A stretch of 64,000 nt of DNA from Micromonospora sp. NBC_01796 (GTDB taxonomy: Bacteria; Actinomycetota; Actinomycetes; Mycobacteriales; Micromonosporaceae), in assembly GCF_035917455.1 (NCBI RefSeq), contig NZ_CP109078.1:1488001-1552000 (forward strand), written 5' to 3'. This document shows positions 35,910 to 44,166 of the stretch, in pieces; position 1 is the stretch's first letter, and every line of letters begins with the position of its first letter. Position numbers and translations under genes: made by a program. The notes under the pieces were generated by a model. It saw only the letters and a list, made by a program, of their open reading frames with translations, was not told the origin of the DNA and ran no database searches.

Positions 35910-37013
35910 TCAGCGCTGTACGCGGGCTCCGGCACCCCGCATCAGCGCCTCAACCTCCTTACGGCTAGCCATCGAGGTGTCACCGGGAGTGGTCATGGCG
36001 AGGGCCCCGTGGGCTGCTCCGTACTCGACCGCGAGGGCGAGGTCACCGTGCTCCATCAGCCCGTACACCAGGCCGGAGGCGAAGCTGTCGCCGCCGCCGA
36101 CCCGGTCCAGGATCTCCAGCCCCGGCCGGTGGGTCGCCTCGACGAATCCGGAGTCGGCCGACCAGGCCACCGCACCCCAGTCGTTGACGGTGGCGCTGCG
36201 TACGGTGCGCAGCGTGGTGGCGACGACCCGGAAGTTGTCGTACTCCTTGGTCACCGCCTCGATCATGCGGCGGAAGTTCGCCGCGTCCAGGTCGGCGAGG
36301 GACTCGTCGGTGCCGGGCACCTCGAAGCCGAGCGAGGCGGTGAAGTCCTCCTCGTTGCCGATCATCACGTCGACGTAGCGGGCCAGCCGGCGGTTGACCT
36401 CCTGCGCCCGCGCCTGCCCGCCGACCGCCTGCCAGAGGCTGGGCCGGTAGTTGAGGTCGTACGAGATGACCGTCCCGTGCCGGCGCGCGGCGGACATCGC
36501 CGCCTCGATGGTCTCCGGGGTGGTCTCGGAGAGGGCGGCGTAGATGCCCCCGGTGTGCAGCCAGCGCACGCCCAGCGTGCCGAAGAGGTGGTCCCAGTCG
36601 ACGTCGTCGGCGCGGAGCTGGCTGGCGGCGGTGTGCCCCCGGTCCGAGGTGCCGACCGCGCCCCGTACGCCGAACCCCCGCTCGGTGAAGTTGAGTCCGT
36701 TGCGGACGGTGCGCCCGATCCCGTCGTACGGCAGCCACTTGATCAGCGCGGTGTCCACGCCACCGGTCAGGACCAGGTCCTCCAGCAGCCGACCCACCTC
36801 GTTGTCGGCGAACGCGGTGACCACGGCGGTACGTTTCCCGAAGCAGCGCCGCAGCCCACGGGCGACGTTGTACTCCCCGCCGCCCTCGAAGGCCCGGAAC
36901 CCACGGGCGGTACGCACCCGGCCCTCACCCGGGTCGAGTCGCAGCATGATCTCGCCGAGCGACACCAGGTCGTAGCGGCACTGGTCGGCGGGACGAAGCT
37001 CGATCACGGTCAC
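35910..37013 (-). CDS. kdgK: 2-keto-3-deoxygluconate kinase (PfkB family)
   Basis: Protein of 367 residues from a GTG that overlaps the aldolase stop (GTGA). PfkB features are LVSLGEIMLRLDPGEGR at the start, GGGEYNVARGL, and the C-terminal anion-hole motif RVGGGDSFASGLVYG with the catalytic Asp. KDG kinase makes 2-keto-3-deoxy-6-phosphogluconate, the substrate of the adjoining aldolase. The pair therefore processes KDG from uronic acids, pectin or gluconate. The substrate is inferred from the pairing, since PfkB kinases are otherwise hard to tell apart. Confidence 0.85.
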   Translation of the reverse strand: MTVIELRPADQCRYDLVSLGEIMLRLDPGEGRVRTARGFRAFEGGGEYNVARGLRRCFGKRTAVVTAFADNEVGRLLEDLVLTGGVDTALIKWLPYDGIGRTVRNGLNFTERGFGVRGAVGTSDRGHTAASQLRADDVDWDHLFGTLGVRWLHTGGIYAALSETTPETIEAAMSAARRHGTVISYDLNYRPSLWQAVGGQARAQEVNRRLARYVDVMIGNEEDFTASLGFEVPGTDESLADLDAANFRRMIEAVTKEYDNFRVVATTLRTVRSATVNDWGAVAWSADSGFVEATHRPGLEILDRVGGGDSFASGLVYGLMEHGDLALAVEYGAAHGALAMTTPGDTSMASRKEVEALMRGAGARVQR

Positions 37014-37762
37014 ACCTGGCTCCCGGTGGTGGTGCCGCCGGTGGCGGCGTGGGCGGCGGATACGGCGGCGGCGGTCAGCCGGGTGACCTCGTCCCACCGG
37101 CCGGCGGTGAGCAGGGCCGGGGCGACCATCCAGGTGCCGCCGACCGCGAGGACCGCCGGGTGGGCGAGGTAGTCGGGCAGGTTGGTGGTGTTGACCCCGC
37201 CGGTCGGGATGAACCGGACCGACCGGAACGGCGCGGCCAACGCCTTGATCATGTTGAGCCCGCCGAGCTGCTCGGCCGGGAAGAACTTGACCGTGTCCAG
37301 TCCGGCGTCGAGGGCCATCTGGATCTCGGTCGCGGTGGCGGCACCCGGAAACACCGGTACGCCGAGTTCCTGGCAGTGCTTCACCACGGCCGACCCGAAC
37401 CCGGGGCTGACCACGAACCGGGCGCCCGCCTGCACCGCCCGGTCGACCTGGGCCGGGGTGAGTACGGTCCCGGCGCCGACCAGCAGGTCCGGCCGCTCGG
37501 ACATGAGCGCGATGGCCTCGGCGGCGGCGTCGGTCCGGAAGGTCACCTCGACGGTGTGCAGGCCGCCGGCGGTCAGCGCGGCGGCGAGCGGGACCGCCGA
37601 GGCCGCGTCCTCGAGCACCACCACGGGCAGGATCCGCCCCGCCGCGATGGCCGACGGCACCGAGTGCCGCCCGTCGCCGGTCCCGGCCGCCGTCGAGGTG
37701 GTGGCCGAACCGTCGGCCGAGGCCGAATCCGATGATTGTTCAGGATGATGAACGCTAGTCAC
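37010..37762 (-). CDS. eda: KDPG aldolase (2-dehydro-3-deoxyphosphogluconate aldolase)
   Basis: Protein of 250 residues from a GTG start. The class I aldolase shows the catalytic Glu in HTVEVTFRT, the Schiff-base Lys in LDTVKFFPAEQLGG, and the phosphate loop IPTGGVN. It splits KDPG into pyruvate and glyceraldehyde 3-phosphate. The first 35 residues are a Ser/Asp/Thr-rich extension not found in most homologues; an internal start is possible, but no good ribosome site is visible. It is the first gene of the eda-kdgK operon, divergent from an IclR regulator, with a small palindrome over its start codon. Confidence 0.9.
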   Translation of the reverse strand: MTSVHHPEQSSDSASADGSATTSTAAGTGDGRHSVPSAIAAGRILPVVVLEDAASAVPLAAALTAGGLHTVEVTFRTDAAAEAIALMSERPDLLVGAGTVLTPAQVDRAVQAGARFVVSPGFGSAVVKHCQELGVPVFPGAATATEIQMALDAGLDTVKFFPAEQLGGLNMIKALAAPFRSVRFIPTGGVNTTNLPDYLAHPAVLAVGGTWMVAPALLTAGRWDEVTRLTAAAVSAAHAATGGTTTGSQV

Positions 37763-37771
37763 ATACGTGAC
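37758..37771. promoter_or_regulatory. Candidate operator: palindrome GTCAC-ATAC-GTGAC between eda and iclR
   Basis: Five-base arms GTCAC and GTGAC are separated by four bases and cover the eda start codon and the bases just upstream of it. The site lies in the 54-bp gap between eda and the divergent IclR gene, where the regulator would be expected to bind. The repeat is short, so chance occurrence cannot be excluded. Confidence 0.3.
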
Positions 37772-37816
37772 CCTACTGCGGCCTTACCAAGTGTCAAGCG
37801 GGCTAGAGTGACCGGC

Positions 37817-38611
37817 ATGACGAGCACCGCCGACGCGACCAGGGGCGAGACCTTCCAACCGGTGAAGTCCGCCGGGCGGACCCTGGACGTGCTGGAGGCG
37901 CTGGCCGACGGTGCCGGTCCCCGCTCCCTGGGCGACCTCGCCCGCGCGCTGGCCATCCCGAAGAGCAGCCTGCACGGCATCCTGCGCACGATGATCCAGC
38001 GCGGCTGGGTCGAGGCGGACGCCACCGGCACCCGGTTCGGGCTGGGCGTACGCGCCCTCCAGGTGGGCGCGGCGTACCTGGAGACGGACACGGTGACCGG
38101 GCTGCTCAGCGGGGTGCTCGACCAGCTCGCCGCGCAGTTCGGCGAGACGGTCCACCTCGGCCGGCTCGACGGTCCGCACGTGGTCTACCTGGCCAAGCGG
38201 GAGTCGGTGCACCCGCTGCGGCTCTACAGCGCGATCGGCCGGCACCTGCCGGCGCACGCCACCGCACTGGGCAAGGTGCTGCTCGCCGAGCGCCCGGACG
38301 AGGCGGTCGACCGGCTCCTGCACTGGCCGCTCACCGCGCTCACCGGGCGGACCATCACCGACCCCGGTGCGCTGCACGACGAGCTGGCCGCCATCCGGTC
38401 GCGGGGTTACGCGATGGACCGCGAGGAGAACACCGAGGGCATCGTCTGCTTCGCGATGGCCGTACCGCTCCAGGCTCCGGCCACCGACGCGATCAGCCTC
38501 TCCATCCCGGCCACCCGCCTCGACGCCACCAGCGAGGACCGGATCGTCGCCGCCCTCACCGCCACCCTGGCCCAGATCCGGGCCGCCCGCCCCCTCCTGC
38601 CCGCCCTCTGA
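37817..38611 (+). CDS. IclR family transcriptional regulator (KdgR-like)
   Basis: Protein of 264 residues. The N-terminal winged helix (KSAGRTLDVLEALADGAG, then LARALAIPKSSLHGILRTM) is followed by an IclR effector domain (LGRLDGPHVVYLAKRES to REENTEGIVCFAMAVP). The ATG at 37817 starts the conserved part. It is divergent from eda-kdgK and probably represses that operon, with KDG or a similar sugar acid as inducer, as for KdgR. The function is inferred from context. The stop is followed by a 210-bp region leading to the GH12 gene. Confidence 0.88.
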   Translation: MTSTADATRGETFQPVKSAGRTLDVLEALADGAGPRSLGDLARALAIPKSSLHGILRTMIQRGWVEADATGTRFGLGVRALQVGAAYLETDTVTGLLSGVLDQLAAQFGETVHLGRLDGPHVVYLAKRESVHPLRLYSAIGRHLPAHATALGKVLLAERPDEAVDRLLHWPLTALTGRTITDPGALHDELAAIRSRGYAMDREENTEGIVCFAMAVPLQAPATDAISLSIPATRLDATSEDRIVAALTATLAQIRAARPLLPAL

Positions 38612-38737
38612 CCCACCCGCCGGGTACGGCGTTCACCCAGCGGAACGGATGCCTGGCTCGCTCCTTCGTCGCAGACATCCACGGCCGGTGCCGAGGTTGC
38701 GCTTCACTTAGACGCATGTAAATGTATTGCGTAGTGA

Positions 38738-38751
38738 TGGGAGCGCTCCCG
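38738..38751. promoter_or_regulatory. CebR/CelR-type operator upstream of the GH12 gene
   Basis: TGGGAGCGCTCCCG lies 71 bp upstream of the GH12 start codon. It matches the 14-bp palindrome TGGGAGCGCTCCCA bound by the cellobiose-responsive LacI-type repressors CebR (Streptomyces) and CelR (Thermobifida) at 13 of 14 positions. Established function of such sites is repression of cellulase genes until cello-oligosaccharide is present. No cebR gene is in the window, so it would act from elsewhere. Confidence 0.85.
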
Positions 38752-38821
38752 GAACCACCACCAGGGAACACACCCGCACCAGTCACCGTCTCCACGGCCA
38801 CCCACCGTCCAAGGAGCATCC

Positions 38822-39982
38822 ATGAGAACCGTCCGCGCCATCGCGGCGGCCGGCCTGCTCGTAGCGGGTTCGCTCGTCGCCATCGTGGCCGCCGGCCCGG
38901 CCCAGGCCGACACCCAGATCTGCGAGCAGTACGGCTCCACCACGATCCAGGGCCGCTACGTGGTCCAGAACAACCGCTGGGGCACCACCGCCCAGCAGTG
39001 CATCAACGTCACCTCGACCGGCTTCTCGGTGCTGAGCCAGCAGGGCTCCGCGCCGACCAACGGCGCCCCGGTGTCGTACCCGTCGGTGTTCCTCGGGTGC
39101 CACTACGGCAACTGCTCACCGGGCACCAACCTGCCGCTCCAGGTCAGCCGGATCAGCAGCGCCACCAGCAGCATCAACTACACGTACGTCGGCGGCGCGA
39201 CCTACAACGCGTCGTACGACATCTGGCTCGACCCGACGCCGAAGACCACCGGGGTGAACCAGATGGAGATCATGATCTGGTTCAACCGGCAGGGCTCGAT
39301 CCAGCCGATCGGTTCGCGTACCGGCAGTGCGACCGTCGGCGGGCGCACCTGGGAGGTGTGGACCGGCAACAACGGCGGCAACAACGTCATCTCCTACCTC
39401 GCCCCGTCACCGATCACCAGTTGGAACTTCAGCGTGCTCGACTTCATCAACGACGTACGCAACCGGGGCGCGATCACCAACTCCTGGTACCTGACCAGCA
39501 TCCAGGCCGGGTTCGAGCCGTGGCAGGGCGGTGCCGGCCTCGGTGTCACCTCGTTCGCCGCCGCGGTCAACAGCGGCACCCCGCCGACCACACCACCCAC
39601 CAACCCGCCGACCACGCCGCCCACCGGCGGGCCGCCCACCACCCCGCCGCCGAACCCGGGGACCGGTAGCTGCCGCGTCGCCTACACCTCGAACTCCTGG
39701 CAGGGCGGTTTCACCGCCGAGGTCGGCATCACCAACACCGGGTCCACCCCGGTCAACGGCTGGACCCTGGCCTACAACCTGCCGTCCGGGCAGCAGGTGA
39801 CCAGCGCGTGGAACGCCACCGTGACCCAGAGCGGATCGGCCGTGACCGCCCGGAACATCGGTTGGAACGGCACCATCGCCCCCGGCGCCACGGTCGCCTT
39901 CGGGCACCAGGGCACGCACGGGGGCGGCTACACCCCGCCGACCGCGTTCACCCTGAACGGCACCGCCTGCACCAGGGGCTGA
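38822..39982 (+). CDS. Secreted GH12 endoglucanase with CBM2
   Basis: Protein of 386 residues. Signal peptide 1-30, with cleavage near AQA-DTQ. The GH12 domain spans about 32-250, with the nucleophile Glu149 in QMEIMIWFN and acid/base Glu232 in GFEPWQGG. A Pro/Thr/Gly linker follows (251-282), then a family 2 cellulose-binding module (about 284-386) with paired Cys284 and Cys383 and several surface Trp. GH12 enzymes cleave beta-1,4-glucan, some also xyloglucan. A CebR-type operator lies upstream, so cello-oligosaccharide induction is likely. It is convergent with an unknown gene and followed by a hairpin. Confidence 0.95.
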   Translation: MRTVRAIAAAGLLVAGSLVAIVAAGPAQADTQICEQYGSTTIQGRYVVQNNRWGTTAQQCINVTSTGFSVLSQQGSAPTNGAPVSYPSVFLGCHYGNCSPGTNLPLQVSRISSATSSINYTYVGGATYNASYDIWLDPTPKTTGVNQMEIMIWFNRQGSIQPIGSRTGSATVGGRTWEVWTGNNGGNNVISYLAPSPITSWNFSVLDFINDVRNRGAITNSWYLTSIQAGFEPWQGGAGLGVTSFAAAVNSGTPPTTPPTNPPTTPPTGGPPTTPPPNPGTGSCRVAYTSNSWQGGFTAEVGITNTGSTPVNGWTLAYNLPSGQQVTSAWNATVTQSGSAVTARNIGWNGTIAPGATVAFGHQGTHGGGYTPPTAFTLNGTACTRG

Positions 39983-40009
39983 GCCGTACCCGGGGCTGAC
40001 TTCACCCCA

Positions 40010-40056
40010 CCCCTGGTCGTCCGGGACGCGGCCCACCGGACCCGGACGACCAGGGG
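40010..40056. terminator. Perfect 16-bp hairpin between convergent genes
   Basis: CCCCTGGTCGTCCGGG at 40010-40025 pairs with its complement at 40041-40056 around a 15-nt loop, 27 bp after the GH12 stop and just before the convergent stop at 40058. Confidence 0.8.
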
Positions 40057-40057
40057 C

Positions 40058-41107
40058 TCAGAAGTCGCGCCGTACGGGTGCGGCACCGCCGGGTGAGCCG
40101 AAGGCGGGCCAGCCCTGCGGCGCCATCGCCTGCACGGGTTGCTGCGGCCGGACGGGTGCCGCCCCGGCACCGCCCTTGGGCGGCAGCGGCGCACCGAGGG
40201 CGAGTGCCCCGTACGGATATCCCGCGTCGGCGAAGACGACCCGGCTCAGGTCCTGCCCCGGCAGGTCGGCCGGCAGGTCACGGGGTTCGCCCGGCGGCAG
40301 GACCGGCGCGAGCGCCTGGAACACCGCCCGTACGCGGTCACCCCGGTAGTCGGCCGGCGCGTACGTCGCCCGCAGCAGCGCCCCGCCGTACGACAGCGGC
40401 ACGACCTCGGCGAACGCGCCGGTCTCCCGCAACGCGGCGATGCCACCGAGGCGGCCGAGCAACTCCTCCGGGCAGAGCGTCACCCACTCGTACCCGCGCA
40501 GGTAACCGCGGCTGGACTGGGCCGACTCCTCGACCGGTCGGGCGAGGACCGAGTCGAGCAGGGTGGCCGGCGCCACCGTACCGGCGTTGATGACGATCTC
40601 GCCGTACGACGGATTGGCCACGTCGCCGACCCGCCGGGTCAGCTCGACCAGCGCCGGGAGCACCTGCGCGAGGCGTCCCGGACGTCCCTCGAAGCCCACC
40701 GACACCTGCAGCTTGAGGTGCCGCTGGTGGGCGAACCGGAAAACGTAGAGTTCGAGTTCGGAGGCGACGGCCGACGGATCGACGTCTGCCCAGTGCGCCG
40801 AGAGCTGGTAGAGCCCCTCGGTCAGCCCGTCCGCCCAGCGCTGCGGCCGGCGGCGGCGGGCCCGCCCGTCCGGGTGCTGCTCGTACGCGCTCAGCGACAG
40901 CCACGGTTCGGGTGCCCCCGCCGGTTGGACGAACGGCAGCAGCAGCCGGCTTGCCTCGTCGTACCAGTGCTGCAGCAGCGCGAGGCTGCGGGACGGATCG
41001 TCACCACAGTCCAGATAGAGCAGACAGGTAGCAAAATCGGGTTCCGACTCGCTGTAGTGTCCCCACATCGACGGCACAGGACCGCCGTGGTTCCCTTCAT
41101 TGTTCAT
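40058..41107 (-). CDS. Unknown soluble protein (349 residues)
   Basis: No family recognised. The protein begins MNNEGNHGGPVPSMWGHYSE; ATG 41107 follows GGGGAGG at 7-base spacing, so an earlier ATG at 41131 is less likely. There is no signal peptide or membrane segment. The middle has mixed alpha/beta composition (FAHQRHLKLQVSVGFEG and GEIVINAGTVAPATLLDSVL). The last 50 residues are Pro/Gly/Ala-rich with LPPKGGAGAAPVRPQQPVQA, a disordered tail. The gene stands alone, flanked by a hairpin and a 528-bp empty region, so context gives no clue. Confidence 0.65.
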   Translation of the reverse strand: MNNEGNHGGPVPSMWGHYSESEPDFATCLLYLDCGDDPSRSLALLQHWYDEASRLLLPFVQPAGAPEPWLSLSAYEQHPDGRARRRRPQRWADGLTEGLYQLSAHWADVDPSAVASELELYVFRFAHQRHLKLQVSVGFEGRPGRLAQVLPALVELTRRVGDVANPSYGEIVINAGTVAPATLLDSVLARPVEESAQSSRGYLRGYEWVTLCPEELLGRLGGIAALRETGAFAEVVPLSYGGALLRATYAPADYRGDRVRAVFQALAPVLPPGEPRDLPADLPGQDLSRVVFADAGYPYGALALGAPLPPKGGAGAAPVRPQQPVQAMAPQGWPAFGSPGGAAPVRRDF

Positions 41108-41635
41108 CTTTGCGCCTCCCCATGGCTCCACCCCAGGTCCCTATCTCCACACACCCGCTACGCCCGACCTTTTTCCTCGGGTGCAGGGCCGGGTCGAGTG
41201 GTTCGGTCACGTGGGTGACGCCACTTTGCCCTAGATCTGCGAGAAAATCCACGGGCAACGCGCAGCGGCACCACACATACTGACCGTTAGTCACGGAATT
41301 GACAGTGCGGGCGTCCAGATCGGTAATACACCAGGTCAGGGCGGCAAGACAACATCGCTCAATGGGGCCCGTCACAACACTCTGCGTAGTCGAGGCGAGC
41401 GATCGGCGCGTTGCCGGAGGCATCCGCCATGGTCGGCGCCACGGAACCGGTTACGGCAATCGAGGCCATTACACAGAGGTGCCCACCACTCACGATCCGA
41501 ATTGGACGACCGCGTTGCTTCCATCCCACCAATCGGTAGGGAAGGGCCTCTTCCTATCGTTTTCAGTATTGGAAGTGGCCCTTACCGACATCCGGATCCG
41601 ATCGGTCGGATCCGCGGGGGACGGGGCCCGATCGG
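41108..41635. other. Intergenic region without a convincing gene
   Basis: No open frame here has actinobacterial codon bias; short frames are interrupted and of mixed composition, and the GC content is lower than in flanking genes. It must hold the promoter of the unknown gene at 40058-41107, and it contains the hairpin repeat at 41534-41587. I see no tRNA, riboswitch or attachment site. Confidence 0.55.
41534..41587. repeat. Imperfect hairpin of a dispersed intergenic type
   Basis: AAGGGCCTCTTCC (41542-41554) pairs with GGAAGTGGCCCTT (41571-41583) except for one T/T mismatch. The outer flanks CGGTA (41534-41538) and TACCG (41583-41587) also pair. The shape, with AAGGGCC at the base and CTTCC near the loop, is like repeated intergenic elements often seen in actinomycete genomes. 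It ends 49 bp before the stop of the MerR-TOBE gene. Confidence 0.6.
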
Positions 41636-42025
41636 TCAGGCCCGTTCCACCACCACGGTGGTGGACTTGATCACGGCGACGGCGGTGGAACCCACGTCCA
41701 GGCCGAGTTCGTCGACCGCCTCACGACTCATCAGCGACACCACCCGGAACGGTCCGGCCTGGATGTCGACCTGCGCCATCACCGAGTCCCGGCTGACCGC
41801 GGTCACGATCCCGCGCAACCGGTTGCGCGCCGAGGACCGGCCGGTGCCACCGTCGGGTGTCTCGGCCAGCGACCGGGCGAAGCCGGCGAGATCCGTACCG
41901 GCGATGCTCCGGTGGCCGTGCTCGTCCCTGGTCGCTGCGAGCCGACCGGCGTCCACCCAGCGCCGTACCGTGTCCACGCTGACCCCGAGCAGGTCGGCCG
42001 CCTCGCCAATCCGATACGTCGCCAC
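41636..42025 (-). CDS. MerR-type HTH protein fused to a TOBE molybdate/molybdopterin-binding domain
   Basis: Protein of 129 residues. Residues 1-60 are an excisionase/MerR-type helix-turn-helix (TYRIGEAADLLGVSVDTVRR, then WVDAGRLAATRDEHGHRSIA). Residues 66-127 are a single TOBE domain (SARNRLRGIVTAVSRDSVMA through GSTAVAVIKSTTVVVERA), like molbindins and the C-terminal part of ModE. It therefore likely senses molybdate or tungstate and binds DNA, or stores the oxyanion. Such genes usually precede modABC, but here no transporter follows. A surface-protein gene lies upstream on the same strand. Confidence 0.85.
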   Translation of the reverse strand: MATYRIGEAADLLGVSVDTVRRWVDAGRLAATRDEHGHRSIAGTDLAGFARSLAETPDGGTGRSSARNRLRGIVTAVSRDSVMAQVDIQAGPFRVVSLMSREAVDELGLDVGSTAVAVIKSTTVVVERA

Positions 42026-42059
42026 CCGACCACCCTAGAGCCGTACCGGGGCCGGGACC

Positions 42060-42106
42060 GAACGGATCCGGGCTCCCGGGCGGATGCCCAGGAGCCCGGA
42101 TCGTTC
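42060..42106. terminator. Hairpin downstream of the TIG-repeat surface protein
   Basis: The arms GAACGGATCCGGGCTCC (42060-42076) and GGAGCCCGGATCGTTC (42091-42106) pair with one bulged base. It lies 10 bp past the surface-protein stop in the transcribed direction, and separates it from the MerR-TOBE gene. Confidence 0.7.
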
Positions 42107-42115
42107 ACCGGTGGA

Positions 42116-43987
42116 TCAGACGGTGAAGGAGAGGCGCGTACGGCGGCGGATCACCATCAGTGCGACCGCGCCGGCACCGATCAGCAGCAGCGCGACGGTG
42201 AGCAGGGTGCCCACCGAGGCACCGGTGACCGGCAGGCCGCCCGCGACGTAGCGGAAGGTCAGCCCGTTGGAACTGCCCAGATCGGTGGTGACGCTGACGG
42301 TGGTGTTCCCGCCCGCGCAGGGCGGGGTCACGAAGGTCAGCGACAGTCCGTCGGGGCTGACCGTGACCGCGGTGACCGGGATCGACCGCCCGCAGATGTT
42401 CACGATGGTCGCGCCCGGTACGAGGCCACTGCCGTTGATCCGGACGGTGGTGCCACCCGCGGTCGGGCCCTGGTTCGGGTCGAGGTCGCTGATGGTCGGT
42501 GCGGCCAGGACGTAGGTGAAGCCGTCCGGTGCGGTGGCGTCCGGGCCCTCCAGGAGGACGACCACGTCAACCGGTCCGGCCGGTCCGACCGGGGTGGTGA
42601 CGGTCAGCGAGGTGCCGGCGTCGTTCACCACCAGGTTGGTGCCGAGGTTGCCGCCGAAGGTCACCCCGGTGGCGCCGGTGAAGCCGGTACCGGTGATCGT
42701 CACGCTGGTGCCGCCCGAGGTCGGACCCGTGTCGGGTACGACGTCGGTGATCGTCGGCGCGACGAAGGTGAACACCGGTGCGACCGCCGTACCGGCCGGG
42801 AAGACCAGGTTCACCACGGACGGGCCGGCGGCGTTGCTCGGGGTCACCACGGTGATCTCGGTCGCCGCGTCGTTCACGGCGAAGCCGGTGCCGGGAGTGC
42901 CGTCGAAGGTCACTCCGGTGACGCCCTCGAACCCACTGCCGATGATCGTGACCGTGGTGCCACCGGCGGTGGGGCCGAAGGTCGGGGCCAGGCTGGTGAC
43001 GACCGCGTCGCTGCCGTCGGCGATGTACGTGTACACCAGCGAGTCGGAGTCACCGCTCGAGGTGCTGACCACTACGGACGCCGGGCCGACCTCGCCGGCC
43101 GGGGTGGTCGCGGTCAGCGAGGTGCCGGCCGGGGCGACAACAACGTTGGTCGCCGGTACGCCGTCGAAGTTGACGACGGTGTCACCGGGGATGAAGTTGG
43201 TGCCGGTGATCGTCACCTGCTGCCCGCCGGACTGCGGTCCGGAGTTGGGGACGATCGTCGCGGCGGTCGGCGCCCCTGCGGGCAGTGCCCGCTCGCAGGT
43301 GGCCTCGGTCAGGATCACGCTGCCCACGTTGATGTTGATCGGCACGATCACCGTGCCGGTGAGCGTGACCTCGGCGATCACACCGCTGGCGGTGGCCCCG
43401 CCCGCGGCGACCGTCTCGACGCTGGTCAACGAGATGTTGAGCGCCGCGTCGACGACGCCGGCGACGGTGACGGGGGCGCTCCTGGTGGTGGCCGGGGCGT
43501 TGGCGACCAGGACGACGGGCGTGCCGAACACCTCCAGGTTGTTCACCACGGTGTCGGCGGTCTGGGTGCCGAGGGCCGGGCAGGTCACATCGGCGGAGAT
43601 CTCGTCCGCGGAGATCGCACTGATTCCGAGGAGGCCGATCGAGAGCCCCTGGATGGTGCTCGTTGCCAGGGAGATGCCGGGAGCGCGGGTGGCGCTGACG
43701 TCCACCGTCCCGCCGAACACCACGCCGACCGCGCCGGGTACGACGATCGGGACCGCGGTTTCGCTGTCCGTACCGAACCCGACCGGTGCGGTCGCCGTAC
43801 CGATCGTGCCGTTCGCGCTGATCACCGGAACGCCGAGCACCTCGGCGTCGAGGTCGGTCACGACGCCCCGGGCGCTCGCGTCGCCCGCCGCCGCGAGGGC
43901 CGGAGTCACCAGTCCGAGCGTTGCCGCACCGGTGACCGCCAGGGTCAACACTGCCGTTGATGTGTTCCGCCAGAAAGGACGCACCAT
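42116..43987 (-). CDS. Sortase-anchored surface protein with four IPT/TIG repeats
   Basis: Protein of 623 residues; ATG 43987 starts MVRPFWRNTSTAVL, a signal peptide of about 35 residues. An N-terminal region of about 200 residues without a named domain precedes four IPT/TIG immunoglobulin-like repeats. Each opens with a variant of P-x-x-GP-x-x-GG-x-x-V (IVPNSGPQSGGQQVTI, SLAPTFGPTAGGTTVTI, DVVPDTGPTSGGTSVTI, DLDPNQGPTAGGTTVRI). The C-terminus has LPVTG at 585-589, a hydrophobic segment and RRRTRLSFTV, a full sortase sorting signal. It should be attached to peptidoglycan by a sortase encoded elsewhere. Role: probably adhesion or wall structure; ligand unknown. Confidence 0.85.
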   Translation of the reverse strand: MVRPFWRNTSTAVLTLAVTGAATLGLVTPALAAAGDASARGVVTDLDAEVLGVPVISANGTIGTATAPVGFGTDSETAVPIVVPGAVGVVFGGTVDVSATRAPGISLATSTIQGLSIGLLGISAISADEISADVTCPALGTQTADTVVNNLEVFGTPVVLVANAPATTRSAPVTVAGVVDAALNISLTSVETVAAGGATASGVIAEVTLTGTVIVPININVGSVILTEATCERALPAGAPTAATIVPNSGPQSGGQQVTITGTNFIPGDTVVNFDGVPATNVVVAPAGTSLTATTPAGEVGPASVVVSTSSGDSDSLVYTYIADGSDAVVTSLAPTFGPTAGGTTVTIIGSGFEGVTGVTFDGTPGTGFAVNDAATEITVVTPSNAAGPSVVNLVFPAGTAVAPVFTFVAPTITDVVPDTGPTSGGTSVTITGTGFTGATGVTFGGNLGTNLVVNDAGTSLTVTTPVGPAGPVDVVVLLEGPDATAPDGFTYVLAAPTISDLDPNQGPTAGGTTVRINGSGLVPGATIVNICGRSIPVTAVTVSPDGLSLTFVTPPCAGGNTTVSVTTDLGSSNGLTFRYVAGGLPVTGASVGTLLTVALLLIGAGAVALMVIRRRTRLSFTV

Positions 43988-44166
43988 TCGCCTCGTCTCA
44001 AGATCAAGCCAGACTCTTCCCGACAGCCGGGAAGGAACCACTGGAACCCGATCTATGTAACGAAGCCACTTAGAGGGCGGTTACGACGAAAACGGACTGA
44101 TCGTACCGCAAGCGTCCAGATCTAGCAAACTATCCGATTTTTTTAAGACCGTACCCGAGCCGGCGG

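Noticed and set aside
42516-44060. Plus-strand open frame antisense to the TIG-repeat gene, rich in Val/Thr/Pro
   Set aside because: It looks protein-like only because the repeats of the real gene are regular; the minus frame carries the signal peptide and LPVTG.
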